Source: Paenibacillus spongiae
GTDB taxonomy: Bacteria; Bacillota; Bacilli; Paenibacillales; Paenibacillaceae
Direction: 5' to 3'
Assembly (NCBI RefSeq): GCF_024734895.1
Contig: NZ_CP091430.1
Coordinates: 6,032,501 to 6,096,500, forward strand
DNA: 64,000 bases
Within the stretch, counting starts at the first letter, position 1. Each line of letters starts with the position of its first letter. This document shows positions 54,852-63,151 of the stretch, in pieces. The notes beneath the pieces are model-generated. The model was not told the origin of the DNA. It saw nothing but the letters and a program-made list of their open reading frames with translations, and made no database searches. The position numbers were made by a program, and so were the translations under genes.

Positions 54852-55577
54852 TCAGCCTTGATGACGGTCAATATATTTTGCAGCCTCCGCATCCAAATAG
54901 AAATCAATATGTTCGAAACCGAACAATTCCTGGGCAGGCAGCTTGGCGTCTGGATTGGAGAACATTTCCTTCACGATGTCGGCTTTACGCTCTCCGGTAA
55001 TGACGACAATAACTCGCTTGCTATTAATCACCTGTCCCAAACCTAATGTAATCCCTTGCTCCAATTCCGTAGGCTGATTGAAATATTTCTGGGCGACTGT
55101 CTTCGTCGTCTCCGACAGCTCCACGACACTGCTATGATTCAACACCGGGCAGCCGGGTTCATTGAGTCCGATATGTCCGTTCATCCCTACGCCCATTAAG
55201 CTGAACGTTATGGGATGCTGCTCGATGTAGCGGTCGATTCGCGAGCATTCCTGCTTCAGATCCGGCGATGTTCCGTCGAAGAATTCAATCTGGCTGTCAT
55301 CCAGCGAGATGAGCGAGAATAAGTCCTGATTCAGCATCTGGTAGCAGCTGCCTTCGGAGCTCTTGTCAATTCCGACCCATTCATCCAGGCTTACGAAGTT
55401 AAAGTCCTTGATCTTCCCATGAATCTCGGGATTGCCGGCAAATTTAAGATAACTTTTGTGCGGCGTGCTTCCTGAAGCCAGGCAGAAGACGGGATGCTGC
55501 TCGTTAAATAAATGCTCTTTCATCTCTCTGGCGATTTCGTTTGCTACTTCCTCTTCGGTATCGAAGATTCTGATCAT
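54852..55577 (-). CDS. nagB: Glucosamine-6-phosphate deaminase
   Basis: The protein has 241 residues from ATG 55577 (AAGGAAG 8 bases upstream). It has FCLASGSTPHKSY (phosphate loop), FVSLDEWVGI (catalytic Asp) and GVGMNGHIGLNEPG with the catalytic His. It converts glucosamine-6-phosphate to fructose-6-phosphate and ammonia. Its place between a NagC-like regulator and a ROK kinase points to amino-sugar catabolism. A second nagB may exist in the genome. Confidence 0.88.
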   Translation of the reverse strand: MIRIFDTEEEVANEIAREMKEHLFNEQHPVFCLASGSTPHKSYLKFAGNPEIHGKIKDFNFVSLDEWVGIDKSSEGSCYQMLNQDLFSLISLDDSQIEFFDGTSPDLKQECSRIDRYIEQHPITFSLMGVGMNGHIGLNEPGCPVLNHSSVVELSETTKTVAQKYFNQPTELEQGITLGLGQVINSKRVIVVITGERKADIVKEMFSNPDAKLPAQELFGFEHIDFYLDAEAAKYIDRHQG

Positions 55578-55597
55578 CGTTTTCACTTCCTTGTCAA

Positions 55598-56728
55598 TTA
55601 TGCCGAAATAACGTGAATGATCTCTTGCTGAAGTATGAGTATGGCCGCTCCGACTGCCGTGGAATGATGGGAATCGCTCACCGAAATAGAGGGCGTCCAT
55701 TCCGTATATTGCTCCATATAGCTTCGGGTCCGGCTTAAGATCCGTTCCGGAAACAGCGCGATGGTTTTGCCGCTAATAATGATCCGCTCGATGTCCAGGA
55801 TGCTGATCATATTCGTAATCGTCAGCGCTAGATTCTTGGAGATGTAATCGATGCAAGCCTCGGCATCTTCCGCGGAATTCAGGTCATACGTGCTTAACAA
55901 GTGTTTAATGCCAAGCTTGCTTTCCAGCCACCCGACGGATGACGGAGTCCGCTTATATTCCGGGTCAAAGCACATATATTCCAGCTCGCCCGCGCTTGCG
56001 TGAATGCCCCGGTGCAGCTCTTTATTAATGATCAATCCGCCGCCGACCCCATCGCCCGCAGCGATATGAATCAGATTCGCCGGCGCTTGATCCGAGTTTT
56101 CCAGATTCCGAAATTCCGCCACGGTTGCGGCGTTCACATCATTCTCCAGAAGAATCGGCAGGTCGGCCTCACTCTTCAGCTTCTCAACAATCGCTTCGTA
56201 ATTGAAGTCGTTTTCTTGATTGTGCTGCGTTCTCATCCGGATCGTCTTTTTCCGGGTATTGATCGCACCGTCAACGCCGATGCCGATCCCGAGGACGACG
56301 CTGTTTAATTCCTTCGCTTTATTCTTCAGATGCGTGACGATCTCGTTAAATAGCGCTATGAACTCTTCGCTGTAGAACGGGACGTCCGTTTCAATCGAAT
56401 ACGAATCGATGATCTTGCTGGTCAAATTAATGAGCAGCGCCGTGATCGTGCTGCCGATAATCTGAATGCCGATGGTCGAGTAGCTGTTTTCGTTAAACCG
56501 GTATACCGTCCGTTTTCTTCCCAAGCCGCCGGAGCCTTCCCGGCTTTCACCTGTGGCGGTCAAAATCCCGATCTGTTCGAAGAAGGTCACGATCTTGCTC
56601 ACCGTAACGAAGCTCATGGCCGTCTTTTCCGTGATCTCGACTTTAGCCAATTCAGGGTGCTGCAGCAGAATGTCGAATATGATTTTTCTATTCTCATCCT
56701 TAATGTCATTTGGCAGATATGACTTCAT
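55598..56728 (-). CDS. ROK-family transcriptional regulator (NagC/XylR type)
   Basis: The protein has 376 residues. The N-terminal winged helix (NRKIIFDILLQHPELAKVEITEKTAMSFVTVSKIVTFFEQIG) is followed by the ROK sugar-binding domain: LGIGIGVDGAINTR, LLENDVNAATVAEF, and GDGVGGGLIINKELHRGIHASAGELEYM. No Cys-rich zinc loop is seen. It starts the operon with nagB, the ROK kinase and GH4 and probably represses it until an amino sugar is present. Confidence 0.88.
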   Translation of the reverse strand: MKSYLPNDIKDENRKIIFDILLQHPELAKVEITEKTAMSFVTVSKIVTFFEQIGILTATGESREGSGGLGRKRTVYRFNENSYSTIGIQIIGSTITALLINLTSKIIDSYSIETDVPFYSEEFIALFNEIVTHLKNKAKELNSVVLGIGIGVDGAINTRKKTIRMRTQHNQENDFNYEAIVEKLKSEADLPILLENDVNAATVAEFRNLENSDQAPANLIHIAAGDGVGGGLIINKELHRGIHASAGELEYMCFDPEYKRTPSSVGWLESKLGIKHLLSTYDLNSAEDAEACIDYISKNLALTITNMISILDIERIIISGKTIALFPERILSRTRSYMEQYTEWTPSISVSDSHHSTAVGAAILILQQEIIHVISA

Positions 56729-56798
56729 AGGTCCACCCGTTTTCCATCTTTTTAACTACATTAATAAATAAACTTAAATAATTACCGCTTAAGAGCTA

Positions 56799-57192
56799 TT
56801 ATATAGCTGTCAGCGAACATGTCAAGGTCTTTGTGGCGATCTGCCCGGCGATTGTACTTCGTTCAGAAGCCGTGAGCGACGGTACGGCATCCTCGCCCAA
56901 TATTTCTCCCGGCAGCAGCCGGTAACCGACAAACGGCAGTCCATTGTCTTGTTTGCCCACGTAGTCAAACTGAGGAATGGCGAGCGTGACCCATTCCTCC
57001 AGCTTTGGCATGATCTTGATTTCCTTCTCCTAATCCTCCACGCCTTCCTCATTTTGGGGAAAGCGGATGTTCATTGATCAGGATGGCAACACTCATCCTT
57101 CCTGCTCCAAGCTTCCGGGCGCTTTGAACAGAAAAGCCGGAGAAATTTTACTGAATCGTTTTGTCCAACCTGCTCATTTGATCCGTATTCAT
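56799..57192 (-). pseudogene. Aminoglycoside phosphotransferase-family remnant
   Basis: Pieces on the minus strand, in order: MNTDQMSRLDKTIQ, a stop, NFSGFSVQSARKLGAGRMS, VAILINEH, a frame change, IRFPQNEEGVED, a stop, EKEIKIMPKLEEWVTLAIPQ, DYVGKQDNGLPFVGYRLLPGE, then decay at ATKTLTCSLTAI. This matches the N-terminal lobe of APH-type kinases (start, FPRNEEG, LLPKL, P.P.F.Y.G, VGYRLLPGE). The catalytic lobe is gone. The start has an AGAGGTGA ribosome binding site, so the gene was once expressed. Confidence 0.7.
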
Positions 57193-57386
57193 GACTATCA
57201 CCTCTTGATGATATCCATCACTTCCGAAATACGCTTCTTCATTGACAGACTGTTCTCCCTCCAAGTATTGATATTCAGCACAAAATAGGGAACGCTCCGG
57301 TTCCCCGCCTGGTTCAGATCGCAGAACAGCAGCTCGGCGGCAGATATTAATCCAAAACAAGAGGCCGCCTACCTTGTATCACCCGC

Positions 57387-57557
57387 TCAGGGGCTTTTTT
57401 GGGACAGTTCTCTTCTTAAAAAATCAAGAAACTGTTTGCCTTCATCATGCGTTAATTGTCGCTGATCGAAGACAAAATTGAATTTCTCCAAGATTTCTTC
57501 ATTGGTGAGATGCAAAGAATCCACTAAATGCTGAATTTCCAAATCTAATGCTTTCAC
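57387..57557 (-). CDS. Small hypothetical protein (56 aa)
   Basis: GTG 57557 has a strong GGAGG 8 bases upstream. The product begins MKALDLEIQHLVDSLHL and continues TNEEILEKFNFVFDQRQL; it is acidic, helical-looking and has no membrane segment. I do not recognise a family. The flanking DNA is full of gene remnants, so it may be either an independent small gene or a fragment. Confidence 0.45.
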   Translation of the reverse strand: MKALDLEIQHLVDSLHLTNEEILEKFNFVFDQRQLTHDEGKQFLDFLRRELSQKSP

Positions 57558-57750
57558 ATTGTTTTCCTCCAAGCCGGTGAAAATTCGCCACTCATAAAAT
57601 ACCCCTGATATACATTATCGGAACTTAGTGCGTTTTTTGTACCATCGAGCCCGACGTTTATTGCCGACGTCGGAAGCGCCCCGCATCTTTCCGCTCTGGT
57701 CTCTCATCCAGATCCGGTCCAGCTCTTTCTTTGCCACCTGCTTGGCTTTG

Positions 57751-57986
57751 AACAGCAATATCGAAATTTACGTGAAATGCTCGGAGGAATGCGAGAAGAG
57801 GGATCCGAAAGGATTGTATAAGAAGGCAAGAAACGGACAGATCAGCAACTTTACGGAATCGACGGCAAATACGACATCCCCGGCAGCCCGGATCTGCTCA
57901 TCGATACGGAGCACATGACGGTCGACCAGTCGCTGGCCTTCCTATTGGCTTACCTGGTGGAGCGGAACTACCTCGCAAGCTGTTGA
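57751..57986 (+). pseudogene. Adenylylsulfate kinase (CysC) C-terminal remnant
   Basis: The plus strand reads [20 protein letters not shown] then [13 protein letters not shown], a one-base loss near 57856, then [34 protein letters not shown] and a stop. [12 protein letters not shown] and NFTGID are hallmarks of APS kinase, which makes PAPS from APS. The P-loop half is missing. Confidence 0.7.
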
Positions 57987-58038
57987 TCTTCCTTGTGCCT
58001 CTGCTTGCGGGGCGTTACCGGTTATTTCGTGGATTTGA

Positions 58039-59841
58039 TTATGCGTGTACCCCGGCTTGAAACTCCAGCAGTTTGCCGAACGTCCCCTTGGTGTCCGCGG
58101 AGAGCTGTTGAAATCCGCCCCGCTGGATCACATGCCCTTTTTCCAAAACAAGCACTTGATCTGCGTTCCGGATGGTCGACAGCCGATGGGCGATGACGAT
58201 GATCGTCGTTCTGCCCTTCAGTCGATCCAATGCGTTCTGAATTTTCGCCTCGTTCTCGCTGTCCAGCGCGCTGGTCGCCTCGTCCAGAATAAGAATCGAA
58301 GGCTTCCGCAAAATCGCCCGGGCCAATACGATCCGCTGCCGTTCCCCTCCCGAAAGCCTCACCCCGCGGTCTCCGAGGACCGTATCCAGTCCCTGGGGCA
58401 AATTCCTCACGAATTCATCCGATGCGGAGAACTGCAGAGCCTCCCACATTTGTTCCTCGCTTGCATCAGGCGAGGCAATAAGCAGGTTTTCCCGGATGCT
58501 TGCATGGAACAGGAACGGGTCCTGCGAGACGTAGCTCACGGACCGCCTCAGCGAGAAGCTATCGTCATTCGCAAGACTTTCTCCATCTACCAGAACTTCT
58601 CCCTTTTCCGGCCGGATGAGTCCGATCAGAATATCGATCAAGGTGCTCTTGCCGGCGCCTGATTTGCCGACGATGGCCGTCATGCTGTTAACCGGGATCG
58701 ACAGGCTAATATCATGAAGGGCATAGGAGGAGCCGCTGCCGTCGTAGCGATAATAAATGCCGCTGCATTCGATTCCTTTCCCCATGCGCACGGGTTTGCG
58801 CTTGGATGAGATGTCGAAAGAATCCAGTTCCTTGGCCAGCGCGCAGTCCCTTTGAAGATCCGCAAGACTCTTAAAGGCGGGCAGCGACTGGGCGATCTGC
58901 TCCCAGTTAGCCTGCAGAGTCGAAAACTTCGGCCATAACCGGGAAAAGATCACGATAATCAACACGAGCTTCTCGGCCGGTATAAGGAAGACTTCCAAGG
59001 ATAAGAAAACAAATAGCGAGATTAGAATAACCGATGCCACCTTGTAAACATACTGGGAGGAGGACTGCGTTTTCCCGAAATGAACGAGATTATTTTCCAT
59101 TTGGGCGCAAAGTGTACGGAACCACGTCAAATGCTTCGCTTCCGTCATGTTGCTTTTAATGTCCTTCATGCCGTTGAAATGATCGGTCATCCCGCCGATA
59201 TAATTTTGCGCGAGCTCCGATGTTTGATCCCCCATGGTTTTCGATCGTTTAATGAACTTGCTTGAATAGACCGCAACCGCCAAGCCGCAGATCAGGACCA
59301 TGGCCGTAAGCTTTACCGACAACCACAGCGCAAAGCCGATCTGGACTGCGGTAAACAGAAGCGTCGTCGTTAATCGCAGCGCGAGATAGGTGCTCATGCT
59401 GACGCGCATCAGCTCGTTCGTCATGACATGCGTGAAGTCGGATCTTCTATTTCTCAGAAAGAAAGCCCAATTCGCCTGCAGCAAGCCTTGATAAATTTCC
59501 ACGCGAAGGTACCTAATAAATCCGTGTTGAATTTCCAAATTCAAATTGGTTTGCTTGCGCTGCATAAGGGCTTGACCTGCAATCAATAGAATGAACCCGC
59601 CCAGCAGCACAGGCAGTCTCATCCCTTCCGGAATGGCCTGCAGCGGATTGACCAAATACGAAACGAACGGAATTCCGCTCGTATCCAAGGGAAATATCCC
59701 GATCAAACCGAGCGCGGGAACAAGCAGGAAGATGCCGATGCCCTCTAGGAAGCTGATGAGCGTCATGCCGACCAGATTGACATAAAGCTTGAATCCGGCA
59801 AATTCGCGCAGTTTTTTGATGTATATCAGCAGATGTCTCAA
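58039..59841 (-). CDS. Lasso peptide ABC exporter (permease-ATPase fusion, D protein)
   Basis: The protein has 600 residues if started at TTG 59841, which has AAGGAG 9 bases upstream overlapping the kinase stop. An upstream ATG at 59883 would overlap the kinase gene by 29 bases. The first 340 residues have six membrane segments (LYVNLVGMTLISFLEGIGIFLLVPALGLIG and others). The ATPase has Walker A GKSGAGKST, signature LSGGERQRIVLARAIL, Walker B ILILDEATSALD and the switch His in VIAHRLSTI. It exports the mature peptide and gives self-immunity in homologous systems. It is the last gene of the cluster. Confidence 0.88.
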   Translation of the reverse strand: MRHLLIYIKKLREFAGFKLYVNLVGMTLISFLEGIGIFLLVPALGLIGIFPLDTSGIPFVSYLVNPLQAIPEGMRLPVLLGGFILLIAGQALMQRKQTNLNLEIQHGFIRYLRVEIYQGLLQANWAFFLRNRRSDFTHVMTNELMRVSMSTYLALRLTTTLLFTAVQIGFALWLSVKLTAMVLICGLAVAVYSSKFIKRSKTMGDQTSELAQNYIGGMTDHFNGMKDIKSNMTEAKHLTWFRTLCAQMENNLVHFGKTQSSSQYVYKVASVILISLFVFLSLEVFLIPAEKLVLIIVIFSRLWPKFSTLQANWEQIAQSLPAFKSLADLQRDCALAKELDSFDISSKRKPVRMGKGIECSGIYYRYDGSGSSYALHDISLSIPVNSMTAIVGKSGAGKSTLIDILIGLIRPEKGEVLVDGESLANDDSFSLRRSVSYVSQDPFLFHASIRENLLIASPDASEEQMWEALQFSASDEFVRNLPQGLDTVLGDRGVRLSGGERQRIVLARAILRKPSILILDEATSALDSENEAKIQNALDRLKGRTTIIVIAHRLSTIRNADQVLVLEKGHVIQRGGFQQLSADTKGTFGKLLEFQAGVHA

Positions 59842-59854
59842 TTCCGCTCTCTCC

Positions 59855-60796
59855 TTATCCGTGCGAAATCTTCGCGTCTTCATCTACCGCATCCAGAATT
59901 CGGCTTACCAAATCGTCAATGGTAAATCCCGCAGCCGGCCTGCGCAATTGGTACATGCTGACGCGATCGAGGATTGATACGGAGGTAGAGAAATGCCAAT
60001 GCTCCAATCCCAGATGAGCGATCAGGAAAGGGCGGTAGGTATGATGGCGGAGGGTAGGCAGCCGATCCAATCCCTGGAGATGACGAAGCTCCGTCGCTTC
60101 CTTGTCCGTCTTCGCGAGTTCGAAGATGCCTGCCAGCGGAATAGGCTCCTTGCAGAACCTGGACGTTACGGGTATCGCATATTTGGTCTCGTACAGCGGA
60201 ATATAGCGTTCGGACTGCATGCCGAGCTTGTCCAGGCTTTCCTGCCAGAGCTTTTGCTGCGGATAAGCGGGAATGACGAAGGGGACGCGGTCGCGGTCAA
60301 GCGTTACGGCAATGACATCGTCGGTTAGAAGCGGATAGCCGAGCCTTAGAAAGGCGGCGGCAAGGGTCGATTTGCCAGCGCCGGAATCGCCTACGAACGC
60401 ATAGGCCTTGCCGTTAATGACTACGGCGCTTCCGTGAAGAGGCAGCAACTTGCGCTGGAACAGCAGCGCGCCCATACAGGTTCCGAGCAGATACAGCCGT
60501 ACGGCGGTTTCTTCGGCACCGGTCGCCGGAGAGAAGCTGATCCGGTTTCCTCCCCGCACGCTGTAAATCCCCGTGCCGTCTATGTTGAGCATAAATTCGC
60601 CGCTGTCAAACGCATAATAATCGTCGTTGCCGTTTCGCTTATTCCATGCGCAAGTCAAGTCTGCCTTCTCGATATAAACATCCGCGTCGCAGGCTTGATC
60701 CGTTTCACGCAGCAGCTCCGGCAAGGCGATATCGCTCGCGATCGTCAGCCCGAATGCTTTGTAGATCGTCCGTATGGCAGCAGGGTTCATTTTCAT
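59855..60796 (-). CDS. HPr-kinase-like lasso peptide kinase (K protein, PadeK/ThcoK-like)
   Basis: The protein has 313 residues from ATG 60796 (AGGAG 8 bases upstream; an adjacent GTG is possible). The HPr kinase C-terminal fold is visible: LPLHGSAVVINGKAYAF, P-loop GDSGAGKST (136-144) and TDDVIAV. Homologous kinases phosphorylate the C-terminal Ser of the lasso precursor. The precursor next door ends in Ser, which fits. It follows the precursor gene by 102 bases containing a hairpin and overlaps the exporter's ribosome binding site. Confidence 0.87.
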   Translation of the reverse strand: MKMNPAAIRTIYKAFGLTIASDIALPELLRETDQACDADVYIEKADLTCAWNKRNGNDDYYAFDSGEFMLNIDGTGIYSVRGGNRISFSPATGAEETAVRLYLLGTCMGALLFQRKLLPLHGSAVVINGKAYAFVGDSGAGKSTLAAAFLRLGYPLLTDDVIAVTLDRDRVPFVIPAYPQQKLWQESLDKLGMQSERYIPLYETKYAIPVTSRFCKEPIPLAGIFELAKTDKEATELRHLQGLDRLPTLRHHTYRPFLIAHLGLEHWHFSTSVSILDRVSMYQLRRPAAGFTIDDLVSRILDAVDEDAKISHG

Positions 60797-60837
60797 CACC
60801 TTTTCTCCTGTAGAATCGAACTAAACAACAATGAAGA

Positions 60838-60869
60838 GGCCCTTATACGCTTTTATTCGTATAAGGGCC
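60838..60869 (-). promoter_or_regulatory. 12-bp hairpin between lasso precursor and kinase genes
   Basis: GGCCCTTATACG and CGTATAAGGGCC pair perfectly around an 8-base loop. On the minus strand the tail is TCTTCATTGTTGTTT, not a clean T tract. It begins 29 bases past the precursor stop. It likely protects the 3' end of the precursor message or partly terminates, giving more precursor than enzyme. Confidence 0.75.
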
Positions 60870-60898
60870 AAATTGGTGCTGTCAGGAATCACGGGCAT

Positions 60899-61039
60899 TT
60901 ACGATTCATGGGGATGTCCGTTATTGCCGCCTTTGCCGTTCTTGTCCGGGTACACCCCGTTCGGTCCGCCCATCGTCATGTTGACGTCGAGTACTTCCAA
61001 CGTTGGCTGCTGCCATTCATTCCGCGTTTGCTTTTGCAT
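60899..61039 (-). CDS. Lasso peptide precursor (A), paeninodin-like leader with a new core
   Basis: A 46-codon gene with AGGAGG 8 bases before ATG 61039, 30 bases after the cyclase stop. The leader (residues 1-23) contains W..PTLEVLDVNMTM, the same pattern as the paeninodin leader, with the required Thr at position -2. The predicted 23-residue core begins GGPNGVYPD: Gly1 and Asp9 can form a nine-residue macrolactam. The tail is Gly/Asn/Lys-rich and ends HPHES. The C-terminal Ser fits phosphorylation by the adjacent kinase. Unlike paeninodin the tail has no Phe or Tyr, so which residues lock the ring (His19 and His21 are the only large ones) is unclear. Processing is inferred, not shown. Confidence 0.9.
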   Translation of the reverse strand: MQKQTRNEWQQPTLEVLDVNMTMGGPNGVYPDKNGKGGNNGHPHES

Positions 61040-61069
61040 CTGTTTCACCTCCTCTCACAGTATCGCTTA

Positions 61070-63010
61070 TTATTGGAATTGCCGCAGGAATCGGTATGCA
61101 ATCAAGGCCCGCATCAATAACCTGGCACCCGCGTCGTAAGCGTACTCCGGCTTGGGGGTTTGTCCGATTTTCTCGAGCGACGTCTTGATCTGATCCACGT
61201 TCAAATAATGCGAGGCGACGGGATCGCAGCATAACTTCCGCAGCTCTTCGATAAAAAAGCGCCACATCGGAATCATGCGATGAATCCAATCCGCCCCTTG
61301 AACGCCGCGAACGCGTTGGTTTAACCGAACGTCATCAGGCAAATACGATTCGGTCGCCCTTCGGACGAGCGAACGATCCATCCCGTTCTGGACATACTGC
61401 TCGATCGGCACGGACAGGCAGAAGCGAACCACTCTCGGATCGGCTGTCGGGTCCCGTTCCCAAACGGAGTAGGGCAAGGAAAACTTGGTTACGGATGTAC
61501 CTTGATGGTTAGAGGCCGCCAAATTTCCGAATTGATAGTCTCTCGCCTCGAACTCGTCGAATGAGGCGCCTTCCAAGCCGACATCATGAAGGCGAAGCTT
61601 TTCGAAAACGTTCGTTCTTGCCGCCAAATCCGGATGGATGACATGCGGAATTTCGTTCTTCGCCCTTCTGGAATAAAAAGATCGGGTCGCATATGGAAAG
61701 GCCTGTTTGCCGATGATGGGTAGCAACCGGGATCTTCCGATATTCATTCGTCTTCCATAATGCTTGAGCTCTCGGTAAAAATGGAACCAGCGCAGTTTCC
61801 TTAAAAGTTTGGCATAATAGTCCATGGCCGGGCCCCAGGAAATGGAGTAATTCCCCCGCGCGCCAGTCAAAAGCACGCCGACGCCATCCTGCTGCGCTTT
61901 TTCAAGAATCCCTTTGATCCAGAACGAATTCTCGAAGAACTTATAAGGCGCCTCCAGAAGCCCGATCAAGTCGTCGATTTCATCGAACGAGTTTCTGCCT
62001 GGAAAATCCAAGCCGTTGTGCTTGATATTCCCTACGTGCCGTACGGCGGCTTGAATGTAAGGACTTTCATCGGCAACCACCCTTCTCGAGGTCCAATCCA
62101 CGAAATCGGGCGAAGGAACGTAACTGTAGGTATGCAAGGTTTTCCCTTCTTTAAGCAAAGGGTTCGCGGCAAAGCCGACAACTGCGCCTGAGTCCAATCC
62201 TCCGCTTAAGCTTGCGCCGACCTGCCGGAATGTCCGAAGCTTCGACGCGACGGCTTCCTGGAAAACGTCTCGAAACGCTTCCTCGTATTCGCCGTTCGTT
62301 TTCAGCCGAAGCTGCTCCCGAGGCGCTTCCAACGAATCGTACTGCCCCAGCGCCAATTTCCCGTCCTCGACCGTAAGCCAGTGTGCCGGAGGCAACTGCT
62401 CGATATCGCGGTATACCGTGGCATTCACCTCGATGGAGTCGAGAATAATGGGAATCGCCAGAAACTCCGCAAACCATGACTCGTTAAGCGCCTTCTTGAC
62501 GCCGGTTAGTTCGAATAACGGATTGACCGCTGTGCAAAAAGCGAACTGCCGCTCTTGCCGGTGATAATACAGCGTACGGCTTCCCAATAAATCGCGGGCT
62601 CCGAACAGAAGGCGCTTCTTCTCATCCCAGAGGACAAAGGCGAAATCGCCGATCAAATAGCGAGGGGCTGCCCTCTCCCATTTCAGGTATGCCAATAAAA
62701 TAAGCTCGCTGTCGGTCATCCCTTTCCGCCGGTCATGATCTACCTGCAGCCGGTTAAACAATTCCTCCCGGTTGTCGATGATCGCATCCGCGGTTATGGC
62801 CAGCCGATTGAGACCGTCATAATAGGGCAGACGTTCATGGACCGATTCCGGAGTAATCCATTGGGCATGGCAGCCCAGAAATACGGGTCCGCCTTGCCAG
62901 ATTTGCACGTCATCGGCCGGGTATCTTCGCAATGCTTGCATAAGCTTCTTGCTGTCCTCTATCGATACAGTCTCTTCGTCATAACAAAGAATGCCGGCAA
63001 TTGCGCTCAT
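61070..63010 (-). CDS. Lasso cyclase (asparagine synthetase homologue, C protein)
   Basis: The protein has 646 residues from ATG 63010 (GGAGG 4 bases upstream); the open frame reaches 63034 without a better site. The N-terminal half is a glutaminase-like domain beginning MSAIAGIL, without the catalytic Cys2 of true asparagine synthetases. The ATP-pyrophosphatase motif SGGLDS is at 269-274. Lasso cyclases adenylate the ring acceptor (here probably Asp9) and join it to the N-terminal amine. It precedes the precursor gene by 30 bases and follows the nucleotidyltransferase gene. Confidence 0.92.
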   Translation of the reverse strand: MSAIAGILCYDEETVSIEDSKKLMQALRRYPADDVQIWQGGPVFLGCHAQWITPESVHERLPYYDGLNRLAITADAIIDNREELFNRLQVDHDRRKGMTDSELILLAYLKWERAAPRYLIGDFAFVLWDEKKRLLFGARDLLGSRTLYYHRQERQFAFCTAVNPLFELTGVKKALNESWFAEFLAIPIILDSIEVNATVYRDIEQLPPAHWLTVEDGKLALGQYDSLEAPREQLRLKTNGEYEEAFRDVFQEAVASKLRTFRQVGASLSGGLDSGAVVGFAANPLLKEGKTLHTYSYVPSPDFVDWTSRRVVADESPYIQAAVRHVGNIKHNGLDFPGRNSFDEIDDLIGLLEAPYKFFENSFWIKGILEKAQQDGVGVLLTGARGNYSISWGPAMDYYAKLLRKLRWFHFYRELKHYGRRMNIGRSRLLPIIGKQAFPYATRSFYSRRAKNEIPHVIHPDLAARTNVFEKLRLHDVGLEGASFDEFEARDYQFGNLAASNHQGTSVTKFSLPYSVWERDPTADPRVVRFCLSVPIEQYVQNGMDRSLVRRATESYLPDDVRLNQRVRGVQGADWIHRMIPMWRFFIEELRKLCCDPVASHYLNVDQIKTSLEKIGQTPKPEYAYDAGARLLMRALIAYRFLRQFQ

Positions 63011-63151
63011 ATTTCCTCCGGTGTTGCTTGACATCCCGCTGCGCGGATTCGTTTTATCATATCCGGCAGTAAAAATGCCTTATTTTTATATTATTTCGAA
63101 TATTCACTTAACTTTAAGGGGGCGTCCCTGGGTTAGCATGTGGAGGGCTTA

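Noticed and set aside
57200-57360. Minus-strand frame ending SEVMDIIKR just before the phosphotransferase remnant
   Set aside because: It could be the tail of a lost upstream gene, but two frames are open here and neither matches a family I know.
57615-57757. Minus-strand basic frame ending [11 protein letters not shown]
   Set aside because: It looks protein-like but has no start, no recognisable family and overlaps the CysC remnant; cannot be told from chance.
63007-63060. 17-codon frame ending in ATGA overlap with the lasso cyclase start, considered as a second precursor
   Set aside because: No ribosome binding site, no leader motif, no Thr at -2 or ring acid; translational coupling by chance is more likely.
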